From: Pelagimonas sp.
GTDB taxonomy: Bacteria; Pseudomonadota; Alphaproteobacteria; Rhodobacterales; Rhodobacteraceae
Assembly: GCA_025210455.1 (NCBI GenBank)
Contig: JAOARQ010000050.1
Span: 98,271 to 162,270 of the forward strand
Length of the DNA stretch: 64,000 nucleotides
Reading direction: 5' to 3'
Every line of letters begins with the position of its first letter. Position 1 is the stretch's first letter. Made by a program: the position numbers and the translations under genes. Below the pieces are notes generated by a model. The model made no database searches. It had not been told where the DNA came from and saw nothing but the letters and a program-made list of their open reading frames with translations. Of this stretch, positions 32,835-41,892 are shown one piece after another.

Positions 32835-35785
32835 CTCAGGTAAACCGAGTGAACGGCGGTCTGATCGACCGCTCTGAAACCTTCAGCTTCCGCTTTGATG
32901 GGCAGGATTATACTGGCCACAAGGGCGACACGCTGGCCTCTGCGCTGCTGGCCAATGATGTGCGTCTGATGGGGCGCAGCTTCAAATATCACCGCCCGCG
33001 CGGGCCGATCACGTCAGGTTCCGAGGAACCCAACGCCATGGTCGAGCTGCGCGAAGGTGCCCGGCAAGAGCCCAACACACGCGCCACCACTGCCGAGCTG
33101 TTCGATGGGCTTGTCGCCAATCCGCAAAACTGCTGGCCTTCGCTGAAACGCGATTTTCTGTCGATCAATGACCGGTTTTCCAGCTTTCTGGCCGCTGGGT
33201 TTTACTACAAGACATTCATGTGGCCCAAAGCCTTTTGGGAAAAACTGTATGAACCCATGATCCGCAAGGCGGCGGGGCTTGGCTCGCTCAGTTTGCAGGA
33301 TGATCCAGATCACTACGACAAAGGCTTTTTGCATTGTGATCTGCTGATTATCGGCGCGGGCCCCGCTGGTCTGGCGGCAGCACGGGCTGCGGCGGCAACG
33401 GGTGCGCAGGTTATTCTGGCAGATGAAGATTTCCTGCCCGGCGGGCGTCTGAATTCTGAAACCTATGCCGTTGGTGGTCAGGCCGGATCGGCCTGGGCAG
33501 CCTCAGAGGCAGCGGCCCTGTCAGCCCTGCCCAATGTGCGCCTGATGACCCGCACCACGGTGCTGGGGGCCTTTGATCACGGAGTTTACGGCGCGCTTGA
33601 ACGGGTCAGTGATCATCTTGCCACCCCGGCAGAGGGAAAGCCGCGTCAGATCCTCTGGCGGATCTATGCGCAGCGCACCCTTCTGACCGCCGGGGCCATT
33701 GAACGCCCGATTGTGTTTGAAAACAACGATCGTCCAGGCATCATGATGGCAGGGGCCTTGCGTGCCTATGTCAACCGCTGGGCTGCGGCCCCGTCGCGCC
33801 GGGTGGCGATCTTTACGAATAACGATGACGGCCACCGCACCGCAGCGGATCTGGTTGCCGCCGGGATCAAAGTGGAAGGGGTGATTGATACCCGCCCAGA
33901 AGCGCCCACAAGCCCGGAATATGAAACCTTTGCAGGGGCCTATGTCAGCGACACCAAAGGCAAGCTTGGCCTGACCAGTATCGACATCAAACTGGCTGGT
34001 GGTGGAACACGCACCCTGCATTGTGGCGCGCTGGGGGTTTCCGGAGGCTGGAACCCGAATGTGCATCTGACCTGCCATCAGCGCGGTCGCCCAACCTGGG
34101 ATGACAGCCTGCACGCCTTTGTGCCCGGTGGCGATCTGCCCTTGGGTATGTCGGTGGCGGGCGCAGCACAGGGCCAGTTTTCCACCCATGCAGCCCTGCA
34201 AGGTGGCGCGGCCGAGGCCACGCGCATCTGTGCCGATCTGGGCTTTACCGGCACCGCGCCGGATCTACCGCAGGCCGAAGATGCGCCTGTGAACATCAGC
34301 CCCTTCTGGCATGTAAAGGGGGCCAAGCGCGCCTGGGTTGATCAGCAAAACGATGTGACAGCCAAAGACGTGAAACTGGCGCATCAGGAAAACTTTGTCT
34401 CGGTCGAACATCTGAAACGCTATACCACGCTGGGAATGGCCACTGATCAGGGGAAAACATCGAATATTCCCGGCATGGCCATCATGGCCGAAGCCACGGG
34501 CAAATCCATCCCAGAAACCGGGACCACGATTTTCCGCCCGCCCTATGTGCCCACAGCAATGGGGGCCTTTGCGGGGCGCGCCCGCGGCGAAGATTTCCGC
34601 CCCACCCGCAAGACGCCCAGCCATTTCTGGGCCGAAGAACAAGGCGCGGTCTTTGTTGAGGTGGGCATGTGGCTGCGCGCGCAGTGGTTCCCGCAAAAGG
34701 GCGAAACCCATTGGCGACAGTCGGTCGATCGCGAAGTTTTACAGACCCGCAAATCCGTGGGTGTCTGCGATGTGACCACGCTGGGCAAGATCGATGTGCA
34801 AGGCGCGGATGCTGCCGCCTTCCTGAACAAAATCTACTGCAACGGCTTTGCCAAACTTGCCGTGGGCAAAACCCGCTATGGCTTGATGCTGCGCGAAGAT
34901 GGCATTGCCATGGATGACGGCACCGCCGCACGTCTGGCCGACGATCACTTTGTGGTCACCACCACCACCGCCAATGCGGTGGGCGTGTATCGTCACATGG
35001 AATTTGTGCGCCAGTGTCTGTTCCCGGATATGGATGTGCAGCTGATATCTACCACCGAAGCCTGGGCGCAATATGCGGTCGCTGGCCCCAATGCCCGCAA
35101 TCTGCTGCGCAAGGTTGTAGACCCTGAGTTTGACATTTCAAACGAGGGCTTTCCCTTTATGGCCTGCGGTGAGATCACCGTTTGTGGCGGGCTGCGCGCG
35201 CGTCTGTTCCGCATCTCATTTTCCGGGGAACTGGCATATGAGATCGCAGTGCCCACGCGCTATGGCGATGCTATGATCCGCAAGCTGATGGAAGCCGGCG
35301 AGGAATTCGATGTGGTCCCCTATGGCACAGAGGCCCTGGGCGTCATGCGGATCGAAAAAGGCCACGCCGCAGGTAATGAACTGAACGGCACAACCACTGC
35401 GCTGAACCTTGGCATGGGGCGGATGGTGTCGAAAAAGAAAGACAGCATCGGGTCAACCCTTTCCGAACGCGAAGGCCTGAACGAAGAGGATGCCCTGAAG
35501 CTGGTCGGCTTTGCCCCGATTGATCCCGACAAACCAGTGCCTGCAGGCGCGCATCTGATGACCAAAGGCAGCGCTGTCGATGCCGCACATGATCAGGGCT
35601 ATGTCACCTCGGCCTGCTATTCGCCCAATCTTGGCCATCATATCGGGATTGGTTTCCTGAAACAGGGCGACACCCGCCTGGGCGAAACCATTCGTCTTGT
35701 CAGCCCGCTGACGGGCGTTGACCATGATGTCAAAGTTGTCAGCGCTCATTTTGTTGATCCGGAAGGGAGCCGTCTTCGTGCCTGA
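32831..35785 (+). CDS. mgdC: N-methylglutamate dehydrogenase subunit C (SoxA/alpha-like)
   Basis: This 984-residue protein has the SoxA order. An N-terminal ferredoxin-like (2Fe-2S-type fold) domain covers about 15-110. A pyridine-nucleotide/FAD fold covers about 170-480 with Ile-Ile-Gly-Ala-Gly-Pro-Ala-Gly-Leu-Ala near 173. A C-terminal GcvT-type tetrahydrofolate-binding domain covers about 600-975. The last domain receives the methylene group as 5,10-methylene-THF. This is the link from methylated amines to GlyA and the serine cycle at the right end of the window. It overlaps mgdB by 4 bases and mgdD by 8. Length matches SoxA (about 970-1000). Confidence 0.88.
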   Translation: MTQVNRVNGGLIDRSETFSFRFDGQDYTGHKGDTLASALLANDVRLMGRSFKYHRPRGPITSGSEEPNAMVELREGARQEPNTRATTAELFDGLVANPQNCWPSLKRDFLSINDRFSSFLAAGFYYKTFMWPKAFWEKLYEPMIRKAAGLGSLSLQDDPDHYDKGFLHCDLLIIGAGPAGLAAARAAAATGAQVILADEDFLPGGRLNSETYAVGGQAGSAWAASEAAALSALPNVRLMTRTTVLGAFDHGVYGALERVSDHLATPAEGKPRQILWRIYAQRTLLTAGAIERPIVFENNDRPGIMMAGALRAYVNRWAAAPSRRVAIFTNNDDGHRTAADLVAAGIKVEGVIDTRPEAPTSPEYETFAGAYVSDTKGKLGLTSIDIKLAGGGTRTLHCGALGVSGGWNPNVHLTCHQRGRPTWDDSLHAFVPGGDLPLGMSVAGAAQGQFSTHAALQGGAAEATRICADLGFTGTAPDLPQAEDAPVNISPFWHVKGAKRAWVDQQNDVTAKDVKLAHQENFVSVEHLKRYTTLGMATDQGKTSNIPGMAIMAEATGKSIPETGTTIFRPPYVPTAMGAFAGRARGEDFRPTRKTPSHFWAEEQGAVFVEVGMWLRAQWFPQKGETHWRQSVDREVLQTRKSVGVCDVTTLGKIDVQGADAAAFLNKIYCNGFAKLAVGKTRYGLMLREDGIAMDDGTAARLADDHFVVTTTTANAVGVYRHMEFVRQCLFPDMDVQLISTTEAWAQYAVAGPNARNLLRKVVDPEFDISNEGFPFMACGEITVCGGLRARLFRISFSGELAYEIAVPTRYGDAMIRKLMEAGEEFDVVPYGTEALGVMRIEKGHAAGNELNGTTTALNLGMGRMVSKKKDSIGSTLSEREGLNEEDALKLVGFAPIDPDKPVPAGAHLMTKGSAVDAAHDQGYVTSACYSPNLGHHIGIGFLKQGDTRLGETIRLVSPLTGVDHDVKVVSAHFVDPEGSRLRA

Positions 35786-36338
35786 TCTTATCGCCAAAAC
35801 ACCGCTGGGTGGCACAGCACCGCGCGTTGATCGCCATGGCCCTGTCACCCTGACCGAAGTGGTCGACACTGCCCTGGCATCCGTTGCCGCCCGTCTGGGC
35901 CGTGAAGATGACACCGCGACACTGATGCAAAGCCTGATTGATGCGCCTGCGCCCACACCGGCCGCTGTGGGTGGCACAACGCTTGAGGCATTCTGGACCG
36001 GCCCGGATCAATGGATGGTTGAGGCAAGCTTTGCCAGCAACGAAGATCTGGCCGCCCGCATCACCAGCAAAGCCTCAGGCTGCGCCAGCGTCACAGAACA
36101 GACAGACGCCTGGTGCCGCTTTGATCTGCATGGCGCACAGTTGCCCGATCTGTTTGAACGGCTCTGTGTGGTGAACACCCGTGCTTTTAAAGGCAAAGAA
36201 GCCACCCGCTGTTCCATTGAACATCTGGGCTGTTTCCTGATTTGCCGCGCGCCGGATCATTACACGGTGTACGGGCCGCGCAGTTCGGCCGGGTCGCTGC
36301 ATCACGCGTTGCTGGTGGGAATGCGGTCAGCTTTCTGA
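35778..36338 (+). CDS. mgdD: N-methylglutamate dehydrogenase subunit D (SoxG/gamma-like)
   Basis: This 186-residue protein has the SoxG pattern: a short folate-binding-like fold with Thr-Leu-Glu-Ala-Phe-Trp-Thr-Gly-Pro-Asp-Gln-Trp-Met near residue 70, and Cys-Ser-Ile-Glu-His-Leu-Gly-Cys near 151. The GTG at 35778 overlaps the mgdC stop and has GGGAG 8 bases before it, so it is favoured over the longer frame from 35718. It completes the heterotetramer and closes the mgd operon; a hairpin follows. Confidence 0.82.
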   Translation: MPDLIAKTPLGGTAPRVDRHGPVTLTEVVDTALASVAARLGREDDTATLMQSLIDAPAPTPAAVGGTTLEAFWTGPDQWMVEASFASNEDLAARITSKASGCASVTEQTDAWCRFDLHGAQLPDLFERLCVVNTRAFKGKEATRCSIEHLGCFLICRAPDHYTVYGPRSSAGSLHHALLVGMRSAF

Positions 36339-36388
36339 TCCCGACGACAACGAATATCGCCACATGACAGCACGACACTGCTGTTCCC

Positions 36389-36412
36389 GTGGTAGCGGTA
36401 TGACGCTGCCAC
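36389..36412 (+). terminator. Hairpin after mgdD
   Basis: GTGGTAGCG (36389-36397) pairs with CGCTGCCAC (36404-36412), with one G-T pair and a 6-base loop, about 50 bases past the mgdD stop. No T run follows. It is likely an end-of-operon hairpin. Confidence 0.4.
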
Positions 36413-36454
36413 AACACCCCTTTGCCTAGTTTTTGTGCACTGTTGGGAATATTT

Positions 36455-36483
36455 TTGCAATTACATGAAACTTCCCCTAGGCT
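36455..36483 (+). promoter_or_regulatory. Possible sigma-70 promoter for the XRE-cupin gene
   Basis: TTGCAA (36455-36460) and TAGGCT (36478-36483) are spaced by 17 bases, about 60 bases before the ATG at 36542. The -35 is reasonable and the -10 is poor. Assignment is by eye only. Confidence 0.3.
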
Positions 36484-36541
36484 GGATCCCAGTTTAGGCC
36501 TTTACGGCCTCAATAGAACAGGGCAAGTGTGCGAGATCATT

Positions 36542-37192
36542 ATGGGCAGTGTTAAGAGCAAGCCGGTGAAACTGACACAAGATCCGCATGCACCCAGCAG
36601 CGAAGAACGCGAAAAGGTTCTGGAAGTCGCGATCGGGCGCGAAGTGCGCGCGCATCGCAAGCAGCAGAATATCACCGTCGCTGAAATGTCGCGCCTGACA
36701 GATCTGTCGATTGGCATGTTGTCCAAGATCGAAAACGGCAATACGTCACCATCGCTTACAACCCTGCAGACATTGGCCAAGGCATTGTCTGTACCGCTGA
36801 CATCATTTTTCAAAGGCTACGAAGAACGCCGCGAAGCGGTGCACACCCGCGCAGGTGAAGGTGTTGAAATCGAGCGCGAAGGCACCCGCGCCGGGCACCA
36901 GTACAACCTGCTGGCACATATCGGTTCGAACTCAAGCGGTGTAATTGTCGAACCCTATCTGATCACGCTACAATCCGATGCAGATGTGTTCAAAACCTTC
37001 CAGCATGACGGGATTGAAATGATCTACATGCTGGAAGGCGAAGTGGACTACCTGCACGGCAATGAGATCTACAACCTCCAGCCGGGGGACACGCTGTTCT
37101 TTGACGCCGATGCACCCCACGGGCCAGAGAGATTAATCACCTTACCTGCCCGCTATCTGTCGATCATCAGCTATCCCGCCGCGAAGGCGTAG
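36542..37192 (+). CDS. XRE-family regulator with C-terminal cupin domain
   Basis: This 216-residue protein has a Cro/CI-type helix-turn-helix (about 30-90: Met-Ser-Arg-Leu-Thr-Asp-Leu-Ser-Ile-Gly-Met-Leu-Ser-Lys-Ile-Glu-Asn-Gly) and a cupin ligand-binding barrel (about 115-212). It resembles PuuR-type regulators that sense amines or amino acids. It lies between mgdABCD and dmmDABC, so it is a good candidate regulator of methylated-amine genes, sensing perhaps N-methylglutamate or a methylamine; that is inference. The ATG at 36542 is preferred over the frame start at 36422, which covers the likely promoter. The ribosome site is weak. Confidence 0.85.
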   Translation: MGSVKSKPVKLTQDPHAPSSEEREKVLEVAIGREVRAHRKQQNITVAEMSRLTDLSIGMLSKIENGNTSPSLTTLQTLAKALSVPLTSFFKGYEERREAVHTRAGEGVEIEREGTRAGHQYNLLAHIGSNSSGVIVEPYLITLQSDADVFKTFQHDGIEMIYMLEGEVDYLHGNEIYNLQPGDTLFFDADAPHGPERLITLPARYLSIISYPAAKA

Positions 37193-37314
37193 GTTTTCCA
37201 ACACACATTGGCGGGCAGCAATGAGCCATTTCAAACGATGCAGTGATTTGCGTGGGGGATTGCTGACAGACGATTGAACTGGGCATGCGACGGAAGATGT
37301 CGCATGGTGTTCGA

Positions 37315-37953
37315 ATGCCTATCATCGAATACATCTACTCGGCTCATTCAGCCTTCGCCTATCTCGGTTCCAAAGAGCTGAGTACAATTTGCTCAGAACA
37401 TCAGGTAACGCTGATCCACAAGCCCATTTTGTTATCCCCTGTCGTTGAAGCCCAAGGGAGCCTGCCATTTACGGCCCGGACACAGGCGCATGTGGATTAC
37501 TTTTTTGGCCGTGAAATCGAACGATGGGCTGAGTACAGGAATGTTCCGATAATCGATTATCGGCCGACACATCATGACAACGATTATAGTGTGGCCTCTG
37601 GTATGATCCTGGCCCTCGGAGAGAGCGGCCCACAAACAGATCAGATGGCGCATCGTTTGCTTGAAGCGCATTGGCGCGATGATGCCGATTTGTCCTGCTT
37701 GCAAACGCTAGGGGCGATCGCAACCGAATTAGGATATGATGCCAAAGGCCTTCTTGAACGCGCGGCTTCCCGTGCAGTGCAAGGTCAGCTGCAAGCGAAT
37801 TCGGTCTGGGCGCGCAATCAAAGTGTTTTTGGATCTCCAACATACATAGTTGATGGAGATCCTTTTTATGGACAGGATCGCCTTGATTTGGTCAAACGCG
37901 CAGTTACACAACCCTTTGCGTCATCGACATGGCGCAATCCCGCGGTAGATTGA
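37315..37953 (+). CDS. DsbA-fold protein of the 2-hydroxychromene-2-carboxylate isomerase type
   Basis: This protein of about 212 residues begins Met-Pro-Ile-Ile-Glu-Tyr-Ile-Tyr-Ser-Ala-His-Ser-Ala-Phe-Ala-Tyr, with Ser in place of the DsbA Cys-x-x-Cys pair. It ends with Gly-Ser-Pro-Thr-Tyr-Ile-Val-Asp-Gly-Asp-Pro-Phe-Tyr-Gly-Gln-Asp-Arg, the kappa-class GST/HCCA isomerase signature. It probably uses glutathione in an isomerisation. Its role next to methylated-amine genes is not evident. The start at 37315 fits the fold better than the longer frame from 37285. It is convergent with dmmC. Confidence 0.78.
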   Translation: MPIIEYIYSAHSAFAYLGSKELSTICSEHQVTLIHKPILLSPVVEAQGSLPFTARTQAHVDYFFGREIERWAEYRNVPIIDYRPTHHDNDYSVASGMILALGESGPQTDQMAHRLLEAHWRDDADLSCLQTLGAIATELGYDAKGLLERAASRAVQGQLQANSVWARNQSVFGSPTYIVDGDPFYGQDRLDLVKRAVTQPFASSTWRNPAVD

Positions 37954-38002
37954 GTGACCCCACTTTCGGCAGGCTGACTGCCTCGCCATGATGTGGAGTG
38001 TG

Positions 38003-39070
38003 CTACTTTTGCAGGGCTGGCTCGGTTTCCTTGTCAGGCCAGATACCTGGCGAGGTCGGCAGACCGTCGTCGAACTGGCTGAGATAATCCAGCATCATCG
38101 GACGGTTGTCGATAAAGCCTTTGTAGGTCGCCAGTTCCTCGGGCAGATCGCGGATCACACGGTGCAGACGGCGGCCCCATTTGGGCATGGTCATCAGATC
38201 CTGAAAGGAACACAGGTAGCAGCGGATCGGGAACAGCAAGGCATTGGATCGCGGCAGGCGATAGAAGGTCTGCAGCTCCACCCGCAGGTGCTGTTTCGAG
38301 CCGATGTTTTCCGGGGTCAGTTCGGTCTTTTGAATGCCCCATTTGTGATAGTTCTCTGGGCTGGTATCCAGCAGCGGATTCACTGTCATGGTCCAGTTCA
38401 GGCGCCGCGCAGGGGCCCCTTGCTGGATATTCAGCAAGAATTTCAACGCGCGCTTGAAAATCCCCATCTCATGGGCCAGTGGCACCGGCGCATGCCATTC
38501 GAAGAAATTCATGCCAATGTCGAAATCAAGCGACCAATCCGCCTGCGTGGTGATCATGCCCGCATCCATCCACAGCATATCATCGCGCTGGTCCAGCACA
38601 GCATAGTCGCCCTGCGCCTGTCGGGTGATATATTCCAGCGGGCCGCAGGGCAGGGTGGTTTCATCCAGAAAGGTGAACTTGTGATCAATGCCCATGGGCT
38701 TGTTGATCCAATGCCACTGATTGCCATCACGGTGCAGTTCGAACAGCTCAGGGTAGTCTTCCGATTTGGACACCATGATCAGTTCCAGCGTGTCCCAGCC
38801 TGCCAACGTCATATGTGGCAGCGATTGACAGCGCAGCGGATCATCGGCCAGAACCTTTGCCCGGTCACGCATTTCTGACAGATAATGTTCGTCCACATCG
38901 AACCGCTTTTCATAGACTGACCCTTTGGGTCCGCCACGATGCTGTTCCATGTTCACCGAATACATATAGCTGTCTTCGTGGAACGGGAAAGGAAAGCGTT
39001 GGATTGCCCAATCCGAATTGCGGAAAGAGTAATCGTCGCGGAAGGTTTCTTCGTTGAATTGAATGGTCAT
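38003..39070 (-). CDS. dmmC: Dimethylamine monooxygenase subunit, DUF3445 haem-dependent N-demethylase family
   Basis: This 355-residue DUF3445 protein is the family annotated as haem-dependent oxidative N-demethylase. It has Ile-Gln-Arg-Phe-Pro-Phe-Pro near residue 23, Trp-Ser-Leu-Asp-Phe-Asp-Ile-Gly-Met near 179 and Arg-Val-Glu-Leu-Gln-Thr-Phe-Tyr-Arg-Leu-Pro-Arg-Ser near 265. It is the likely catalytic oxygenase, turning dimethylamine into methylamine plus formaldehyde with O2 and electrons from the reductase encoded next to it. It is the last gene of a four-gene operon. The letter C follows the reported dmmDABC order, from memory; the function is surer than the letter. Confidence 0.82.
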   Translation of the reverse strand: MTIQFNEETFRDDYSFRNSDWAIQRFPFPFHEDSYMYSVNMEQHRGGPKGSVYEKRFDVDEHYLSEMRDRAKVLADDPLRCQSLPHMTLAGWDTLELIMVSKSEDYPELFELHRDGNQWHWINKPMGIDHKFTFLDETTLPCGPLEYITRQAQGDYAVLDQRDDMLWMDAGMITTQADWSLDFDIGMNFFEWHAPVPLAHEMGIFKRALKFLLNIQQGAPARRLNWTMTVNPLLDTSPENYHKWGIQKTELTPENIGSKQHLRVELQTFYRLPRSNALLFPIRCYLCSFQDLMTMPKWGRRLHRVIRDLPEELATYKGFIDNRPMMLDYLSQFDDGLPTSPGIWPDKETEPALQK

Positions 39071-39082
39071 GTGACTCTCTCC

Positions 39083-40069
39083 TTAGCGGTCCAGCACCAG
39101 CGACTTGCCGATAAAACGGCTGACGCAGGGCATGATTTTCTTGCCTGAGGCGTGATCTTCATCCTCAAGCCAGTGATCGCGGTGCAGGAATTCGCCCTCA
39201 CTTTCGACCACATCGGTTTCGCATTGCCCGCAGGCCCCGCCGCGACACAGGAAGGGCGCATCAACGCCGCAGCGCTCCATCGCTTCCAGCAGGCTTTCGT
39301 TTTCACCCACATCAATGGTGATATCGGATTTGCACAGGCGCACCTGAAAGGGCTTGCCGGGCTGAGGCGCCAGGAATTCTTCGGAATGTACATTGTCTTC
39401 GGGCCAGCCATGGGCTGTCGCGGTGTCATGCACCCATTTGATCATGCCAGCCGGACCACAGACATAGGCATGAGTGCCCAGGGGCTGCCCATCCAGCAGA
39501 TTTTCCAGATCAATGGCTTCACCCGCGCTGTCATAATACACATGCACATTGGCGGGGTGTTTGGACTTCAGCTCATCCGCATAGCTGGCCAGCTCGGGCG
39601 AGCGGGCCGCATAATGCAGCTCCCAATGTCCGTTTGACCGTTCAAGTTGCTCAATCATCGCCATGAAAGGCGTGATTCCAATGCCACCAGCGAAAAAGAT
39701 ATGTTTGCCCGCCCGCAAATCCAGCGCGAACAGGTTCACCGGATAGGTGATCACCATCTGATCGCCCTGCGACACATTGCGATGCATGAACAGCGACCCA
39801 CCGCGCCCTTCATCATCGCGACGCACGGAAATGGCGTATTTCGAGGTATCTGCCGGATCAGACATCAGCGAATAGGGATTCAGCCGGGTGCGGCCCTCGT
39901 CGTTCATTTCGACAACCGTATGCGCGCCCGCTGAAAAGGGCGGGAAATCCTGCCCGTCACTGCGTTTGAACTCAAACCGGGTCACGAGATCGTTCAGCGG
40001 CACCACGGCGCTGACCACAACGTCCAGCTTTTCGGCGCCTGCCTTGGCTCTTGTTGGTGATGCGCTCAT
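39083..40069 (-). CDS. dmmB: Dimethylamine monooxygenase reductase subunit (PDR/VanB type)
   Basis: This 328-residue phthalate-dioxygenase-reductase-like protein has a flavin-binding barrel (about 10-110, Asn-Pro-Tyr-Ser-Leu-Met-Ser), an NAD-binding domain (about 115-225, Phe-Ala-Gly-Gly-Ile-Gly-Ile-Thr-Pro) and a C-terminal plant-type 2Fe-2S domain (about 240-328, Cys-Arg-Gly-Gly-Ala-Cys-Gly-Gln-Cys). It moves electrons from NAD(P)H to the DUF3445 oxygenase. It overlaps the upstream gene by 4 bases and ends 12 bases before dmmC. The letter assignment rests on operon order. Confidence 0.88.
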   Translation of the reverse strand: MSASPTRAKAGAEKLDVVVSAVVPLNDLVTRFEFKRSDGQDFPPFSAGAHTVVEMNDEGRTRLNPYSLMSDPADTSKYAISVRRDDEGRGGSLFMHRNVSQGDQMVITYPVNLFALDLRAGKHIFFAGGIGITPFMAMIEQLERSNGHWELHYAARSPELASYADELKSKHPANVHVYYDSAGEAIDLENLLDGQPLGTHAYVCGPAGMIKWVHDTATAHGWPEDNVHSEEFLAPQPGKPFQVRLCKSDITIDVGENESLLEAMERCGVDAPFLCRGGACGQCETDVVESEGEFLHRDHWLEDEDHASGKKIMPCVSRFIGKSLVLDR

Positions 40070-40674
40070 TTGTACAGCTCCACGGGTTCGGGGACATTGC
40101 CGGGGTCTTCCGCGTCAATGCAAACCCCCTGAAAGGCCGCCAGACGCCGCGAATAGTGATCGCGAACAAAGAGGTTCAGCCCGCAATGCGAACAGACAAA
40201 AGGATCGGTCATCACGTCTTCGGTGATGCCTTTGCAATGCACACATTGCATCCGCCGCGCGACCGACCCACGATGTTCGGTTTGGATGGCGGTATGCGGT
40301 ATACCGGCGCCAGTGGCTTCGTTCATGGCCTGACCCATCAGACCTTCGGTGCCAGTCAGATAGACCTGCAGCCCCATATGCGCCTGGCCCAGCACATGGC
40401 GGATACGCTGGGTTGCGGCCTCAAAACTGGGGCCCACATACAGCTGCGCTGGCTCCGCTGCGCGCAGCTTGTCGACATAGGTGTCGCCCGTATCTTTGGG
40501 GATATAGATGATATGGCTTTTCGCCATTAGCCCGGCGTCGCGTTCGGCCAGCTCTAGCAGGGCCTCGGCGCCCTGGGCATCAGCAATCATCAGATGCGCT
40601 TTACCAGGGCGTGGCTCGAGCGTGCCATAGACCGGTCGGCTCGTTATGCTTTGTGGAAACTGGAATTTGGACAT
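40066..40674 (-). CDS. dmmA: Dimethylamine monooxygenase subunit DmmA family
   Basis: This 202-residue protein has a C-terminal zinc-ribbon-like set of four cysteines (Cys-Val-His-Cys-Lys-Gly, then Cys-Ser-His-Cys-Gly-Leu, about 142-168) and an N-terminal Rossmann-like part. It fits the DmmA family of dimethylamine monooxygenase subunits; its exact part in the complex is not clear from sequence. The ATG at 40674 has GGGAGGTGA upstream. It overlaps dmmB by 4 bases and is separated from dmmD by a strong hairpin. Confidence 0.78.
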   Translation of the reverse strand: MSKFQFPQSITSRPVYGTLEPRPGKAHLMIADAQGAEALLELAERDAGLMAKSHIIYIPKDTGDTYVDKLRAAEPAQLYVGPSFEAATQRIRHVLGQAHMGLQVYLTGTEGLMGQAMNEATGAGIPHTAIQTEHRGSVARRMQCVHCKGITEDVMTDPFVCSHCGLNLFVRDHYSRRLAAFQGVCIDAEDPGNVPEPVELYK

Positions 40675-40711
40675 GCCCAGTCACCTCCCTATTTGTGCGT
40701 GTAAGACGAAG

Positions 40712-40739
40712 CGGGCGGGCCTTTTGTCTGGCCCGCCCG
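40712..40739 (-). other. Strong hairpin between dmmD and dmmA
   Basis: CGGGCGGGCC (40712-40721) and GGCCCGCCCG (40730-40739) form a perfect 10-pair stem with an 8-base loop in the gap of about 70 bases. On the transcribed strand no T run follows. It may stabilise or process the dmmD message or partly reduce read-through into dmmABC. Confidence 0.55.
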
Positions 40740-40746
40740 ACAGCAA

Positions 40747-41892
40747 TCAACCTTTTGCGGTACGGATCGCCTTGTCCTTGTCATAGAAGGGCATCTCTTC
40801 CGCCACACAGGGGATCTCTGTCCCGTCTTCGTTGCGCACGGTCATCGCGGTGCCCGGCACGGCACAATCCACCGGCATACGGGCGATGCCCACATTGTGG
40901 CCATTCAGATCCGAGTTCATGCCAAAGGTGACAACGCCGACCTCTTTGCCGTCTTTCAGCAAGGCCGCGCCTTCACCAGCTGGCGTGGTGCCTTCCAGAC
41001 GCACGCCGTAGATCTTGAAGCGCTCTTTGCCCTGCATGGCGTAATGGTTTTCCGCGCCACGGAACCCTGTCTTGCCGGGGGAAACGGTGAACTCCAGCCC
41101 CAGTTCCCACAGCGAATCGCCACAGGGGCCATCGGCAAACGGGTAGGTTTCCGAATTGTCGCCCGGATAGAACAGCAGGTAGCTTTCGGTGCGCAGCAGA
41201 TCCAGCGTCGAGAATTGCACAGGCACAATGCCCATGTCTTTGCCGTCTTCCAGAATGGCATCCCACAGCTCAACCGCGTGACGACCTTCGCAGAAGATCT
41301 CATAGCCGCGTTCACCAGTATATCCTGTACGCGAAATCATGACTGGCTTGCCGAACAGCTTGGTCTGAATGATGCCAAAATAGGCCAGATCACGAATGCC
41401 GGGCACATGTTTGGCCAGGAAGTCCACAGCCACAGGGCCCTGCAGCGACATGTCGTGCAGATCGTCATCAAAGATCATGGTGACGTTCTTGCCAAATGCC
41501 GCCTGTGCAAGGCTTTCATGACCGGTGCCGGTGCCATGAACCAGCAGCCAGCTGTTGACCGACAGGCGGTAGATCACACAGTCGTCGATGAACAACCCGC
41601 GATCATCCAGCATTGAGGCATAGACCGCACGGCCCGGCATGATTTTATCGACATTGCGGGTGGTGCAGCGATCAATCACCGCCGCAGCATGTGGACCGGT
41701 CAGGTGAACCTTTTTCAGGCCTGACACGTCCATAAGACCCGCCTTGGTGCGCACAGCTTCATAATCAGCCTTGGCGCGCTCATCGGTGCTGTCATAGAAC
41801 CATGCGGTTCCCATACCATTCCAATCTTCAAGCTCACCGCCGATTTCAGCATGACGTTGCGCAAGCGCGGATGTCCGGTAGATGATGGCCAT
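40747..41892 (-). CDS. dmmD: GcvT-like tetrahydrofolate-dependent protein of the dmm operon
   Basis: This 381-residue protein is of the aminomethyltransferase (GcvT) family. It has an N-terminal folate-binding fold with Ala-Gly-Leu-Met-Asp-Val-Ser near residue 54, Arg-Thr-Gly-Tyr-Thr-Gly-Glu-Arg-Gly-Tyr-Glu near 186, and a C-terminal barrel. As first gene of the dmm operon it probably captures formaldehyde from dimethylamine oxidation on THF. The ATG at 41892 follows GGGAGAG and replaces the longer frame from 41967. It is divergent from amt across a 316-base gap. Confidence 0.82.
   Translation of the reverse strand: MAIIYRTSALAQRHAEIGGELEDWNGMGTAWFYDSTDERAKADYEAVRTKAGLMDVSGLKKVHLTGPHAAAVIDRCTTRNVDKIMPGRAVYASMLDDRGLFIDDCVIYRLSVNSWLLVHGTGTGHESLAQAAFGKNVTMIFDDDLHDMSLQGPVAVDFLAKHVPGIRDLAYFGIIQTKLFGKPVMISRTGYTGERGYEIFCEGRHAVELWDAILEDGKDMGIVPVQFSTLDLLRTESYLLFYPGDNSETYPFADGPCGDSLWELGLEFTVSPGKTGFRGAENHYAMQGKERFKIYGVRLEGTTPAGEGAALLKDGKEVGVVTFGMNSDLNGHNVGIARMPVDCAVPGTAMTVRNEDGTEIPCVAEEMPFYDKDKAIRTAKG

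Noticed and set aside
31284..36338. Sarcosine oxidase soxBDAG
   Set aside because: The subunits have that architecture, but the linkage with dmm, mgs and gmaS fits N-methylglutamate dehydrogenase better. Sarcosine activity is not excluded.
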